DNA from: Miltoncostaea sp963770865
GTDB taxonomy: Bacteria; Actinomycetota; Thermoleophilia; Miltoncostaeales; Miltoncostaeaceae
NCBI GenBank assembly: GCA_963770865.1
Contig: CAVYRD010000002.1
Coordinates: 1 to 64,000, forward strand
DNA length: 64,000 nt
Direction: 5' to 3'
Shown: positions 1 to 8,256 of the stretch, one piece after another
Layout of the letters: each line of letters begins with the position of its first letter
How positions within the stretch are numbered: the first letter of the stretch is position 1
Made by a program: the position numbers and the translations under genes
The notes under the pieces: model-generated
Told to the model about the DNA's origin: nothing
Database searches by the model: none
What the model saw: the letters and a program-made list of their open reading frames with translations, nothing else

Positions 1-32
1 CGATTCCTGGGACTTGCGGAATCCCTCTCGGA

Positions 33-125
33 AAGCCGACTCCCCGAGACGACGCGAGACCCGCCGAGACCGCTCGGGCTTACTCTTAATCCTCAGGTCC
101 TGGGTTCGATCCCCAGACGGCCCAT
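33..125 (+). repeat. att-like site A: tRNA-Lys(CUU) 3' half with CGAGAC iterons
   Basis: From about 83 onward the sequence reads as the 3' half of a tRNA-Lys gene: anticodon loop CTCTTAA (83-89), a perfect T-arm CTGGG/TTCGATC/CCCAG (100-116) and acceptor strand ACGGCCCA (117-124). The matching 5' half (GGGCCGT..., D-arm) is absent; instead CGAGAC occurs three times at exactly 10-bp pitch (45, 55, 65). The whole 93 bp matches 11125-11217 at 77 of 93 positions without gaps by hand alignment. A tRNA 3' fragment behind phased repeats is what the end of an element integrated into a tRNA gene looks like (inference). Confidence 0.75.
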
Positions 126-199
126 CAGTGTTCAAGCGGGATCTCAGCCCGCACAGCGTAGGGGCATGGGATTTCTGTTCTGATGCTTTTGCTTCTGAT

Positions 200-700
200 G
201 CCGCGGTGCTGGGATGCCCCTGGCAGCGGTGCACCGTCCACTTCCTTCGCGACATGCTCGGCCACTGCGCCCGCGCCCAGCAGCCGATGATCGCCACCGC
301 GATCCGCCAGGTCTTCAACGCCGCCTCGGGCGATGAGGCACGCGAGCGCCTCGGCGAGGTCGCCACGCGCCTGGCCGATCACGCGCCCAGGGTGGCCGAG
401 CTGCTGCTGGGCGCCGAGGAGGACCTGCTCGGCTTCTACGCCCTGCCCAAGGAGCACTGGTCCAAGCTGCGCTCGACCAATCCCCTCGAGCGCGTCAACC
501 GCGAGATCGGCCGGCGCTCGGACGTGGTCGGGATCTTCCCCAACGACGCCGCCCTCGTGCGCCTGGCCGGAGCCCTTCTCATCGAGCAGTGCGACGAATG
601 GATGGTCAGCCGGCGCTACCTGTCGGTGGAGTCGCTCGCCCTCGTGCTCGAGCACGAGGGCGATGAGCACAAGGAGGTCCCCGAGCTGGCGGCGGCCTGA
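200..700 (+). pseudogene. IS256 (mutator) family transposase, C-terminal remnant
   Basis: About 165 residues match the C-terminal third of IS256-family DDE transposases: WQRCTVHFLRDML near the start, then the hallmark STNPLERVNREIGRR with the final catalytic glutamate, VVGIFPNDAALVRLAGALL and DEW...RRYLS. Full-length members are about 400 residues, so the N-terminal HTH and both catalytic aspartates are missing. The reading frame is open further upstream, but that part runs through the tRNA-like sequence and is not transposase. The remnant starts about 75 bp after att-like site A. It must be inactive. Confidence 0.85.
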
Positions 701-754
701 GCCGCCGCTCCCCTCACCGACGATCTCCTACACCACGTCCTCAGTGTCATCGTG

Positions 755-835
755 GTCCGGCGTCGTCGGCTCGCTCAACCACTTCGTGCCCTCCGTGGCC
801 TGGTCCCGTCATGCGGCCGACGACGTGAGATGGAC
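755..835 (+). ncRNA. structured non-coding region upstream of IS110 transposase (bridge-RNA candidate)
   Basis: A perfect 10-bp inverted repeat (CGTCGTCGGC at 761-770, GCCGACGACG at 816-825) is flanked by an outer GGTCC/GGACC pair and encloses a smaller CCAC/GTGG stem. It lies in the roughly 230-bp non-coding stretch before the transposase start at 933. IS110-group elements carry a structured bridge RNA in the non-coding end flanking the recombinase gene (established for IS621). That this hairpin belongs to such an RNA is inference; target- and donor-binding loops were not resolved. Confidence 0.4.
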
Positions 836-932
836 CGACCGGCGTGGCTTGATAGGAGCGTGGCAGCGCCCCCACTGAGGTGTGCCCACCGGCCGGTCCT
901 GTCACCCCCTCACGAGAAGAGGCGACACGGAC

Positions 933-1982
933 ATGGTGATCATCGGGATCGACGCCCACAAGCGCACCCACACCGCGGTGGCCATCGACGAGCACGGGCG
1001 CCAGCTGGCAACCCGCACCACCCAGGCCACGACGAGCGCCGACCATCTGGAGCTGATCCGCTGGGCCGACCAGTTCGGCCCGGAGCGCAGCTGGGCGGTT
1101 GAGGACTGCCGGCATCTGTCACGTCGCCTGGAGGCCGACCTGCTCGCAGCCGGCGAGCGGATCGTGAGGGTCACGCCCAAACTCATGGCCCACGCGCGCG
1201 ACGCCGCCCGCAGCTACGGCAAGTCCGACCCGATCGATGCCCTGGCGATCGCCCGCGCCGCCGCCCGTGAGCCCGATCTACCGGTGGCCCACCTCGACGA
1301 GGTCGCCCGCGCCCTGCGGCTGCTGGTCGACCACCGCGAGGATCTGCTGGCCGAGCGAACCCGCCACATCAACCGCCTTCGCTGGCATCTGCACGAGATC
1401 GATCCGGGCTGGGATCCCAAGCCGCAGGCGCTCATCACCTACAAGCACCTGGCCCTCTGCACCGACCGGCTCGAGGGTGTGGAGAGCGTCGTCGGGGTGG
1501 TCGCGCTCGATCTCGTCGCGCGGGTCCGGGCGCTCACCTTTGACATCCGGCGCCTCGAGACGGAGATCGCTGAGCGCACCACCAAGGTCGCACCGGGGCT
1601 CCTTCAGGTTCACGGCGTGGCGGCCTTGTCGGCGGCCAAGATCATCGGCGAGGTCGCCGGGGTGGTGCGCTTTCGCTCCCGCCACGCCTTCGCGCGCCAC
1701 AACGGCACGGCGCCGCTGCCGGTCTGGTCGGGCAACCGCCGCCGCCATCGGCTCTCGCGAAGCGGGAACCGTCAGTTGAACGCCGCCCTGCATCGGATCG
1801 CGGTCACCCAGGCACGCGCCTTCCCTGACGCGATCGCCTACCTCGAGCGCCGACAGGCCGACGGCAACACTCGCACCGAGGCGATCCGGGCCCTCAAGCG
1901 CCGGCTCTCGGACGTCGTCTACCGCGCCCTCGTGGCCGACGCGGCGCTGACGCTCACGGAGGGCGCCGCCGTCACGAGTTGA
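933..1982 (+). CDS. IS110 family transposase
   Basis: A 349-residue recombinase with the two-part IS110 layout. The N-terminal RuvC-like DEDD domain starts at IIGIDAHKRTHTAVAID, continues with VEDCRHLSRRL and GKSDPIDALAIARA; a coiled-coil middle segment follows; the C-terminal transposase_20 domain (about 225-320) has VHGVAALSAAKIIGEVAG and RLSRSGNRQLN containing the expected catalytic serine. The ATG at 933 is chosen over an upstream in-frame start at 882 because GAGAAGAGG lies just before it and homology starts there. The frame is intact, so the element could be active. Confidence 0.93.
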   Translation: MVIIGIDAHKRTHTAVAIDEHGRQLATRTTQATTSADHLELIRWADQFGPERSWAVEDCRHLSRRLEADLLAAGERIVRVTPKLMAHARDAARSYGKSDPIDALAIARAAAREPDLPVAHLDEVARALRLLVDHREDLLAERTRHINRLRWHLHEIDPGWDPKPQALITYKHLALCTDRLEGVESVVGVVALDLVARVRALTFDIRRLETEIAERTTKVAPGLLQVHGVAALSAAKIIGEVAGVVRFRSRHAFARHNGTAPLPVWSGNRRRHRLSRSGNRQLNAALHRIAVTQARAFPDAIAYLERRQADGNTRTEAIRALKRRLSDVVYRALVADAALTLTEGAAVTS

Positions 1983-2541
1983 CATAGCAGTGAGGGGACT
2001 TGACTGCGCGGATCCAGAATGGATCCGGTCGCCCCCGAACCTGCCCGCCCGCCCAGTTGGCGGAACGACCCCTTCACCGTCGCCTGAGCGACCAGCCGTT
2101 CACTCCGAGCGGCAACAACGACCGGGGCGACGTGATCGTCCGCAACCTGAACAAGAAGGACAAGTAGTCGCCTACTAGAGGGCCTCGACGCGCTCGCGGC
2201 TGAGGAGGAACGAACCCTTGGCTTCTCGGCCCTTGGGATCGAGGCTGTCCCCGTCGCTGGGACGTCCTCGCTCGATGGTGCTGCGCCGGACCGGCGGTGG
2301 CTGGGAGATCGAAGATGCGCTCGGCACGCCATCCCGCAAACGTCCCGAGGAGGCCCAGTTCGCCGTCGAGCTCGCCGACCAGCGCCTGCTCGCGATGACC
2401 GGCAATGACGGGGTCCTCTTCACGCGAGGCCTCAGAGAGGGGCGATCCGCTGCCTCCGCCGCCGTTGGGGGTGCCGCTACGCCCGGTCTGATCCGACGCC
2501 AGGTTGACCCCAACGGCCCCGCACCCACCTTGGTGGGCTTG
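1983..2541. other. no convincing gene
   Basis: Several long open frames cross this stretch on both strands, but none shows a recognisable family, a good ribosome binding site or plausible composition (they are Arg/Ser/Pro-rich shadows). Around 2107-2167 on the plus strand a short frame ends in GDVIVRNLNKKDK before a stop, which looks like the tail of a lost gene. The left part should contain the right end of the IS110 element, whose exact border is not visible because this family lacks terminal inverted repeats. Confidence 0.4.
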
Positions 2542-2871
2542 TCAGGTCTCCTGGAGCAGGCCCTCGCGGTCGATCGGCACCAGCCCGAGGCCCTCGAGTT
2601 CGGTGCGGGGCAGGGGGAGTGTGGGGAAGACCACCCGAAGCTGACGGCCGGCGCCTGTGGCGCGCGCGTCGGCCGAGACCACCAAGGCGCGCCCGAGAAT
2701 CCCGAGGTCCTCGACCTCGCCCAAGTCGAGGACGAGGGTCGGGGGGCGCTCGTCCTCCACCCGCCTGAGCGCGTCATTCGCGAGCTGGACTCCGGGAGTG
2801 TCGAAGCGCCCGCGCAGACGGACGACCGGGATGCCAGCCGCCAGGCGGCCGGGGCTGACCCAGAGGCTCAT
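2542..2871 (-). CDS. STAS-domain protein lacking the phosphorylatable serine
   Basis: The protein of about 109 residues has STAS (anti-anti-sigma) layout: IPVVRLRGRFDTPGVQLANDALRRV, then TLVLDLGEVEDLGILGRALVV, then a third strand and helix. In classical SpoIIAA-type antagonists the second block reads DxSxxxxxDSSG, and the kinase of the cognate switch phosphorylates that serine. Here the site reads DLGILG, with no serine. It therefore cannot be controlled by the usual phosphorylation and may be a constitutive binding or structural variant (inference). The start used is the ATG before SLWVSPG. No partner kinase or sigma factor lies beside it. Confidence 0.65.
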   Translation of the reverse strand: MSLWVSPGRLAAGIPVVRLRGRFDTPGVQLANDALRRVEDERPPTLVLDLGEVEDLGILGRALVVSADARATGAGRQLRVVFPTLPLPRTELEGLGLVPIDREGLLQET

Positions 2872-3106
2872 ACGTCGCCATCCTATTCCAGGGAACCCCA
2901 CGGCGGCTCACGAAGAGCAGATCCCGGCGTGGGGTCCCGCGTCATGGGAGAGCGCGGTGTCAGGAACGGGACTGGCGAGCAAGCGTTCTGATGTAGCGTG
3001 GAGGTAGGTGAGCCGGGAAGCCTGGTCGGCGCTACCTACCTACGCCTCTCCCGATGCGCACCCCTCGCCTCTCGCTGCCGACCGCCATCCGCCCTCGCCC
3101 CGCGTG

Positions 3107-4429
3107 ATGCGTGTGCTGCCTCGCTCCGCGGAGTGGCGCCGGGAAGCGCTCCGCACGAACCTCTGGGCGGTCCCCACGATCGAGGTCGTCCTCGCGATCG
3201 CGCTCTTCGCGGGCACCCAGGCCCTGGACCGCGCCGCCTACAACGGCGACCTGTCGTTTCCCTCCTGGGTGATCAGCGGCAACGCCGACGCCGCCAGACA
3301 GACCCTGACCACGATCGCGGCCGCCGTGATCACCGTCGTCGGCGTCGTCTTCTCGATCACGATCGTCACCCTCACCCTGGCATCGACGCAGTTCGGGCCG
3401 CGGATGCTGCGCAACTTCATCCGCGACCGGAGCACGCAGGTCACGCTCGGCACGTTCGTTGCGACCTTCGCGTACGCGATCCTGGTACTCGTCTCGATCA
3501 GCCCGTCGAGCCACGGCGATTTCGTCCCTCACCTCTCGATCACCGTGACGCTGGCGCTGGTCGTTCTCGACCTCGCCGTGCTCATCTTCTTCATCCATCA
3601 CATCGCGGTGTCGATCCAGCTGCCGCAGGTGATCGCCAGCATCGCCGGCGATCTCTCGAAGGCGATCGACGCGGAGGTCGCGTCCGGAGGCGTGCGCGGC
3701 AGCGGTCAACGAGAGCGGGCTGTCCGTCACGGAGCTGTCCTTCCGGATGGCGGAGTCCGGCGGCGGCGTCCGTGCGACACAGAGCGGCTACCTCCAGTTC
3801 GTTCGGTACGACACCCTCGTCGAGATCGCCTCCGGAAGGTCGGCCGTCATCCGGCTGCTTCACAGGCCGGGTCACTTCGTCGTCGAGGGGCAGCCCGCTG
3901 GCCACCGTCCTGCCCGCGGAGGCTGCGTCCGACGTCGACCCGCGCCTTGGCGCGCGCCCATGTGACCGGCCCGCACAGGACGCTCACCCAGGACCTGTCG
4001 TTCGCCGTCGATCAACTCGTCGAGATCGCGATCCGGGCCCTCTCGCCGGCGGTGAACGACACCTTCACCGCGATCACCTGCATCGACTGGCTCGGGGACA
4101 GCCTCTGCAAGATCGCCCTGCGCTGGAACCCGACGACCATCCATCGCGACGCCAGCGGCTACGTACGGGTGATCACGCCGGAGTTGAGCTTCAGCCGCCT
4201 CGTCCAGCGAGCGTTCGAGAAGATCCGTCAGGCCGGGCGCGGTATGCCTGCGGTGCTGATCCGCCAGCTCGAGGCGCTGGCGAAGATCAAGGACTATGTG
4301 AGCACCGAGGAGCAGCGTCAGGTCCTGGTCGAGCAGGCGGCGATGATCCTGCGGGCGAGCCGGGAGTCGGTGCCCGAGGAGGCCGACCGGGCCGACGTCC
4401 AGCGCCGGTACGACGCAGTTGTGTCCTGA
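3107..4429 (+). CDS. DUF2254 integral membrane protein, split by three +1 frame jumps
   Basis: The N-terminal half has four hydrophobic segments (IEVVLAIALFAGTQ; TIAAAVITVVGVVFSITIV; TFVATFAYAILVLVSI; VTLALVVLDLAVLIFFIHH) followed by a soluble region, as in DUF2254 proteins of unknown function. The conserved core is spread over three frames: GYLQFVRYDTLVEIA...HFVVEGQP (frame jump near 3690), SPLATVLPAE (near 3893), and ARAHVTGPHRTLTQDLSFAVDQLVEIAIRALSPAVNDTFTA (near 3950). Removing one base at each point, for example one C of CAGCCCGCTG, restores a continuous family protein. The ATG at 3107 gives the normal N-terminus. Sequencing-type insertions are more likely than decay. Confidence 0.8.
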   Translation: MRVLPRSAEWRREALRTNLWAVPTIEVVLAIALFAGTQALDRAAYNGDLSFPSWVISGNADAARQTLTTIAAAVITVVGVVFSITIVTLTLASTQFGPRMLRNFIRDRSTQVTLGTFVATFAYAILVLVSISPSSHGDFVPHLSITVTLALVVLDLAVLIFFIHHIAVSIQLPQVIASIAGDLSKAIDAEVASGGVRGSGQRERAVRHGAVLPDGGVRRRRPCDTERLPPVRSVRHPRRDRLRKVGRHPAASQAGSLRRRGAARWPPSCPRRLRPTSTRALARAHVTGPHRTLTQDLSFAVDQLVEIAIRALSPAVNDTFTAITCIDWLGDSLCKIALRWNPTTIHRDASGYVRVITPELSFSRLVQRAFEKIRQAGRGMPAVLIRQLEALAKIKDYVSTEEQRQVLVEQAAMILRASRESVPEEADRADVQRRYDAVVS

Positions 4430-4469
4430 GGAGCTGGTATTGAGAGGCCTGCCGTCAATGGGCACGCCT

Positions 4470-4492
4470 GAAGGCCCGAGTGGCGGGCCTTC
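4470..4492 (+). terminator. hairpin after the DUF2254 gene
   Basis: A perfect 9-bp stem, GAAGGCCCG / CGGGCCTTC, with a 5-base loop AGTGG sits 41 bases after the DUF2254 stop codon. There is no following T-tract, which is common for hairpin terminators in GC-rich actinobacteria. Confidence 0.55.
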
Positions 4493-4674
4493 GGTGGTGG
4501 TCCAGGGAGAGCGCGCCGGGAGCATTGCGATGGTTTCGCGGTCAGGCCCATAGTCGTGGGATGGCGACCGCATGACCGGGTCCCGGCGAGCGACCAACGT
4601 CAGCGAGAGCGGACGCCGACGGGGTCAGGGTGCTCGGTGAGCACCGGCGCCTGCCCTGCCGCTGCCTGGTGCCA

Positions 4675-4839
4675 GGAGATTCGGACGAGCGGGCACTGCG
4701 CGACGCCCTCGACGAGTGCCTTCTGACCGAGCGGGAGCTGGCCCTCGGCATGGAGGCATGGTCTGCCCTGCCGGATCCGTTCCCCACGAGCGAGCCCGGC
4801 GCGGTGCCCCAGGACTCACTCGACCCGATCGGGGGCTGA
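4675..4839 (+). pseudogene. CobW/ZigA-type metallochaperone GTPase, C-terminal remnant
   Basis: The last 55 or so residues read DERALRDALDECLLTERELALG followed by WSALPDPFP. This matches the typical C-terminus of COG0523 (CobW_C) GTPases, in which an ALRxALDxCLLTDxEL helix precedes ALPDPFP. The P-loop GTPase domain and the CXCC metal motif that should precede it are absent from all frames upstream. It is therefore a truncated tail, or was cut off by a rearrangement. COG0523 proteins are zinc metallochaperones often induced under zinc limitation, which fits the zinc-binding lipoprotein gene that follows 68 bp later. Confidence 0.6.
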
Positions 4840-4906
4840 GCGTGCGCGCTTTTTCCGGTTCACCCTCCTTCGACTCCCCGGCCGTGGCGCCGGGGCCGGC
4901 AATGTC

Positions 4907-5923
4907 ATGGTCCCGTGGAGCTCGCCCAATCCCCGGTCCGGGGGCGATCGAGGCCGAGCGCGTCGGTCGGCCGCCCTCCGCTCGGTCGGACTGGCGGCGA
5001 CCGTCATCGCCCTCGTCGCGCTCGTCGCAGGATGCGGCTCTTCCCAGAGCGGAAGCGGAGGGCTCAAGGTCGTGGCGACGTCGACACAGCTCGGCGACTT
5101 CGTGCGCCAGGTGGGCGGTGACCGGGTCGACCTCCACCAGATCCTGCAGCCCAACACGGACCCCCACGAGTACGAGCCGCGGCCGGCGGACGTCATCGCC
5201 ACCGCTGGGGCGAAGCTGGTCTTCACGAGCGGCGACAACCTCGACGCGTGGATGTCCGAGGTCGTCTCCGAGGCCGGTGGCAGCCCGAAGGTCGTGGACG
5301 TCGGCGCCAGCGTTCCGGTGGAGCTGCCCGGGGAGTCCTCCGGCGCCGAGGCGTCGCGCTACGACCCCCACTGGTGGCACGACCCGGTGAACGCCGAGGC
5401 GGCCGTCGCCACCATCCGGGACGCCCTGAGCGCGGCCGACCCGTCCGGCGCGGCCGTCTACGCGGCGAACGCCAAGGCCTACACGACGAGGCTGAAGGCC
5501 CTCGACTCGGGAATCGCGGCGTGCTTCAGGCCGGTTCCCGCCGACGAGCGCAAGCTCGTGACCGACCACGACGCCTTCTCGTACTTCGCCTCGCGCTACG
5601 GGATCACGGTGGTGGGGGCGATCATCCCCTCGCAGACCACCCAGGCCCAGCCGTCGGCCGGCGAGCTCGCGGACCTCACCCGGACCATCGAGCGCGAGCA
5701 CGTCTCGGCCATCTTCCCCGAGAGCTCCATCAACCCGAAGCTCGCCCAGGCCATCGCCCGCGACACCGGCGCGACGGCCGACTACACCCTCTACGGGGAC
5801 ACCCTCGGGCCGGCGGGCTCCCCCGGCGCGACCTATCTCGGCATGGAGCAGGCGAACGCCGACGCGATGGTGCGCGGCTTCACGGGCGGCGCACGCGGAT
5901 GCACGATCGCGGGGATCGGCTGA
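4907..5923 (+). CDS. zinc/manganese ABC transporter substrate-binding lipoprotein (ZnuA-like)
   Basis: A 338-residue cluster A-I metal-binding protein. A signal peptide with lipobox (LVALVAGC) predicts a lipid-anchored extracytoplasmic protein. The mature part starts LKVVATSTQLGDFVRQVGGDRV, typical of the family. Metal ligands expected from ZnuA/TroA structures are present: His in DPHEYEP (about residue 86), His in DPHWWHDP (about 154), His in TDHDAFSYFA (about 220) and Asp in YGDTL (about 297). The His-rich loop found in some ZnuA proteins is absent. No ATPase or permease gene follows, so it is an orphan component or its partners lie elsewhere. A 7-bp hairpin (4876-4895) sits just before the start; no clear Zur box was seen. 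Confidence 0.9.
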   Translation: MVPWSSPNPRSGGDRGRARRSAALRSVGLAATVIALVALVAGCGSSQSGSGGLKVVATSTQLGDFVRQVGGDRVDLHQILQPNTDPHEYEPRPADVIATAGAKLVFTSGDNLDAWMSEVVSEAGGSPKVVDVGASVPVELPGESSGAEASRYDPHWWHDPVNAEAAVATIRDALSAADPSGAAVYAANAKAYTTRLKALDSGIAACFRPVPADERKLVTDHDAFSYFASRYGITVVGAIIPSQTTQAQPSAGELADLTRTIEREHVSAIFPESSINPKLAQAIARDTGATADYTLYGDTLGPAGSPGATYLGMEQANADAMVRGFTGGARGCTIAGIG

Positions 5924-6050
5924 GGGGGACTGCGGCAGGCGACGCCGGGCGCGACGACCGGACCTGACGCCGTCCCACGACCGTCCGCCCCCGTGCCAGA
6001 GTCCGCGGACGGTGTCGTCGGCGCGGGATCCAACGCGGGCGGGTGGCGGG

Positions 6051-6864
6051 ATGTGGTTCGCGGCGGACAGCATGGCCCTGAGCGCGGCGCAGGCCGCCTG
6101 CATCGCCCTGCCCGGCTCCGGGGTCCCGCGATGGGCGGCACGCTTTCGCACGGGCGCCTGGGCCCTGATCCTGCCCGTGTCGATCGCCGTCGTCGTCGCG
6201 GCGATCGCCGTCCTGCCGGTGACCGCGGATCTCCTCACGTGGATCGCGCTGGTCATGGTCCCGATCGGGGCGGCCCTCGGGCTCGGATGGGCGATCCGAG
6301 GCACCCGGTGGTGGCTCGGGGTCCTCGCCGCCCCGCTGCTCGCGGTGGCGTGGGCCGTTCCTCACCGGCGGGCCGGCGAGATCGCGACCGTCCTGCTGAT
6401 CGGCGCCTCGGCCATCGCCGCGGCGCGGCTCATCGCCGGGCTCGCGCCCCTCGCGCTGCTCAAGGCCGCCGGTGATCGCGATGGCGGTGATCGACGCGAT
6501 CCTCGTCTTCTCGAACCAGCTCCAGGCGCCGAACGCCGTGCTGGTGAGGGCGGCGCCGGGCCTCGGGCTGCCGCAGCTGCAGTCGGCCCACTTCGTCCAC
6601 GCCGGGCTCGGCTACGGCGACTTCTTCGCGGCGGCGGTCGTCGGCGCGATCCTGGCCGCCGAGCACGGGCCGCGCCTCGCCGCGGCGGCGGCCATGCTGG
6701 TGGTCGACGCTCGCCTGGGACCAGCTCTTTCTCGTCTACGACGTGATCCCCGCCACGATCCCGCCGGCGATCGTCCTGATCGGCGCGGAATGGTGGCGGC
6801 GGCGCGATCGCCCGCCCGCCGCCGCGCGCCTCGCCGAGCCCTCCCCGGAGGCGTGCGAGGATGA
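6051..6864 (+). CDS. polytopic membrane protein, possible GxGD intramembrane aspartyl protease; two +1 frame jumps
   Basis: Seven to eight hydrophobic segments are spread over three consecutive frames, with jumps near 6471 (KAA/VIAMAV) and 6715 (MLVV/TLAWDQ); deleting one base at each restores one protein. The C-terminal half has an Asp in a transmembrane helix (MAVIDAILVF), then GLGYGDFFAAAVVGAIL in the next, then VIPATIPPAIVL in the last. That order recalls the YD, GxGD and PAL motifs of presenilin/signal-peptide-peptidase proteases. This is an analogy from motif order, not a recognised family match. The exact stop is uncertain; one frame ends at 6864 with an ATGA overlap with the next gene, suggesting an operon. 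Confidence 0.5.
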
Positions 6865-8154
6865 GCGCCGTGCCGAGCACCCGGTCGACAGCCCGCGGTC
6901 GTCGTCGGATCGCGTGCCCCGCCGCGGCGCTCGCGCTGCTCGCCGGATCCGTCGCCGCGCATGCCTCGGTGGCCTCGCGCGAGACGGCCGATCAGATCCT
7001 CGCCCAGGCGGGCACCGGCGCGACCGCGCCCCAGATCCTGAAGGCCTCCTTCCCGGCGGCCTCGCTGCGAGCCGCCGCGGACGTGCCGGTCCGGGTCCTC
7101 GTCGCCGACCTCGCGCCCCGGATCACCGTGGCCGCCCACGGCCATCCCGTCCTGAGGGCGAGGGGGCGGCGCATCGCCCTCGTCGCGGACCACCGCTACG
7201 TGGTCTCGCACGCGCGGAGCGGGTGGAGGGTCCGTGACCTCGACGGGCCCCGGACGATCCGGCGCATCCGGGGCAGCGGCGCTGCGCTTCGACGCCGGCT
7301 CACCGTCGGACACCGTCCTTCTCGCCGACCCGCTCGGGCGGCGCTTCCACGGGGCCCTCGAGCTACGGACCGGCGAGCACCGAACGATCTCGGTCATCAA
7401 CGTGGTGCGCCTCGAGCACTGGATCGACGGCGCGATCGGCGGGGACATCCCCTCGAGCTGGAGCGTGTCGCCGACGGCGCTCGATCTCGCCGCGATCCTC
7501 ACGCGATCGCGCGCGCTCGGGGCCCTGCGAGCGAAGTCCCCGGGCTGGGACCTCACCTCGGACGAGCCCGTCTACCTCGGACGTCGACGGAGAGCAGCCC
7601 GCGCTGAAGGCCGCCGCGGATCGGACCACGGGCCAGGCGGCCTGGGTCGCGGGTGCGCCCCTCGACGGCACGATCAGCTTCGCCGGCGCGACGCCGCTTC
7701 CGTTCACGCCCGACCCGGGGACGCCTCGCAAGGTCGCGCTCGCCCCGGCGCGCCCGATCGCCGGGCGCGCCGGCCGGCCAGGGCCCGGCGGCGGTCGAGC
7801 TCGCCCGCACGCGGCTCGGCACGCCGTACCGCTGGGGCGGCTGCGGCGCCCGGCGGCTTCGACTGCTCCGGCCTGGTCTTCTGGATCTACGGCCGACTCG
7901 GCATCCGCCTGCCCCGGGTGGCCGAGGACCAGGGCACCGTCGGCGTCCCGGTCGCCGACGGCGACCTCGCGCCCGGCGACGCCGTCTTCTTCGCCGACAG
8001 CTCCGGCTACGTGCACCACGAGGGGATCTACATCGGCGGCGGGCAGATGATCCACGCGCCCCAGAGCGGCGACGTCGTGAAGATCGAGCGCATCGACACC
8101 GGCTACTACGCGCGCCAGTTCGCCGGCGCGCGCCGCTTCTCCCCCTCGGCCTAG
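6861..8154 (+). CDS. secreted SpoIID/LytB-like plus NlpC/P60 cell-wall hydrolase; four +1 frame jumps
   Basis: After a signal peptide (AALALLAGSVAAHA) the middle region resembles SpoIID/LytB: RRFHGALELRTGEHRTISVINVVRLEHW followed by PSSWSVS, then a tail typical of that domain. The C-terminus is a complete NlpC/P60 (C40) peptidase: LGTPYRWGG, GGFDCSGLVFW with the catalytic Cys, GDAVFF, HHEGIYIGGGQMIHAP with the catalytic His, and a closing GARRFSP. Jumps lie near 7258, 7578, 7773 and 7845. Taking out four bases leaves 1290 nt, exactly 430 codons. All C40 active-site residues survive, which argues against decay. The SpoIID glutamate region reads GGDIPSSW, so that half may be non-catalytic. Next to an M23 peptidase gene. 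Confidence 0.75.
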
Positions 8155-8256
8155 GATCCGTCGTCCGCGTCCCGGCCCGGAGGCGGCAGCCCGCGTCCGG
8201 CCAGGGCCGGCCGGCCTCCGCAGGGCGGGCCGGGGCCCTGCTGGTCGCGCGTCGTC

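Noticed and set aside
33..125. Intact tRNA-Lys gene
   Set aside because: Only the anticodon loop, T-arm and 3' acceptor strand are present; the 5' acceptor strand and D-arm are replaced by CGAGAC repeats and the anticodon stem does not pair.
2218..2991. Plus-strand open frame of 257 codons
   Set aside because: Overlaps the STAS gene on the other strand; product has no recognisable family and biased composition.
4840..4906. Zur operator before the zinc lipoprotein gene
   Set aside because: No TGAAAA...TTTTCA-type palindrome is present; only a GC-rich hairpin at 4876-4895.
4625..6304. Minus-strand open frame of 559 codons opposite the zinc lipoprotein
   Set aside because: Antisense shadow of the ZnuA-like gene; no motif, no ribosome binding site.
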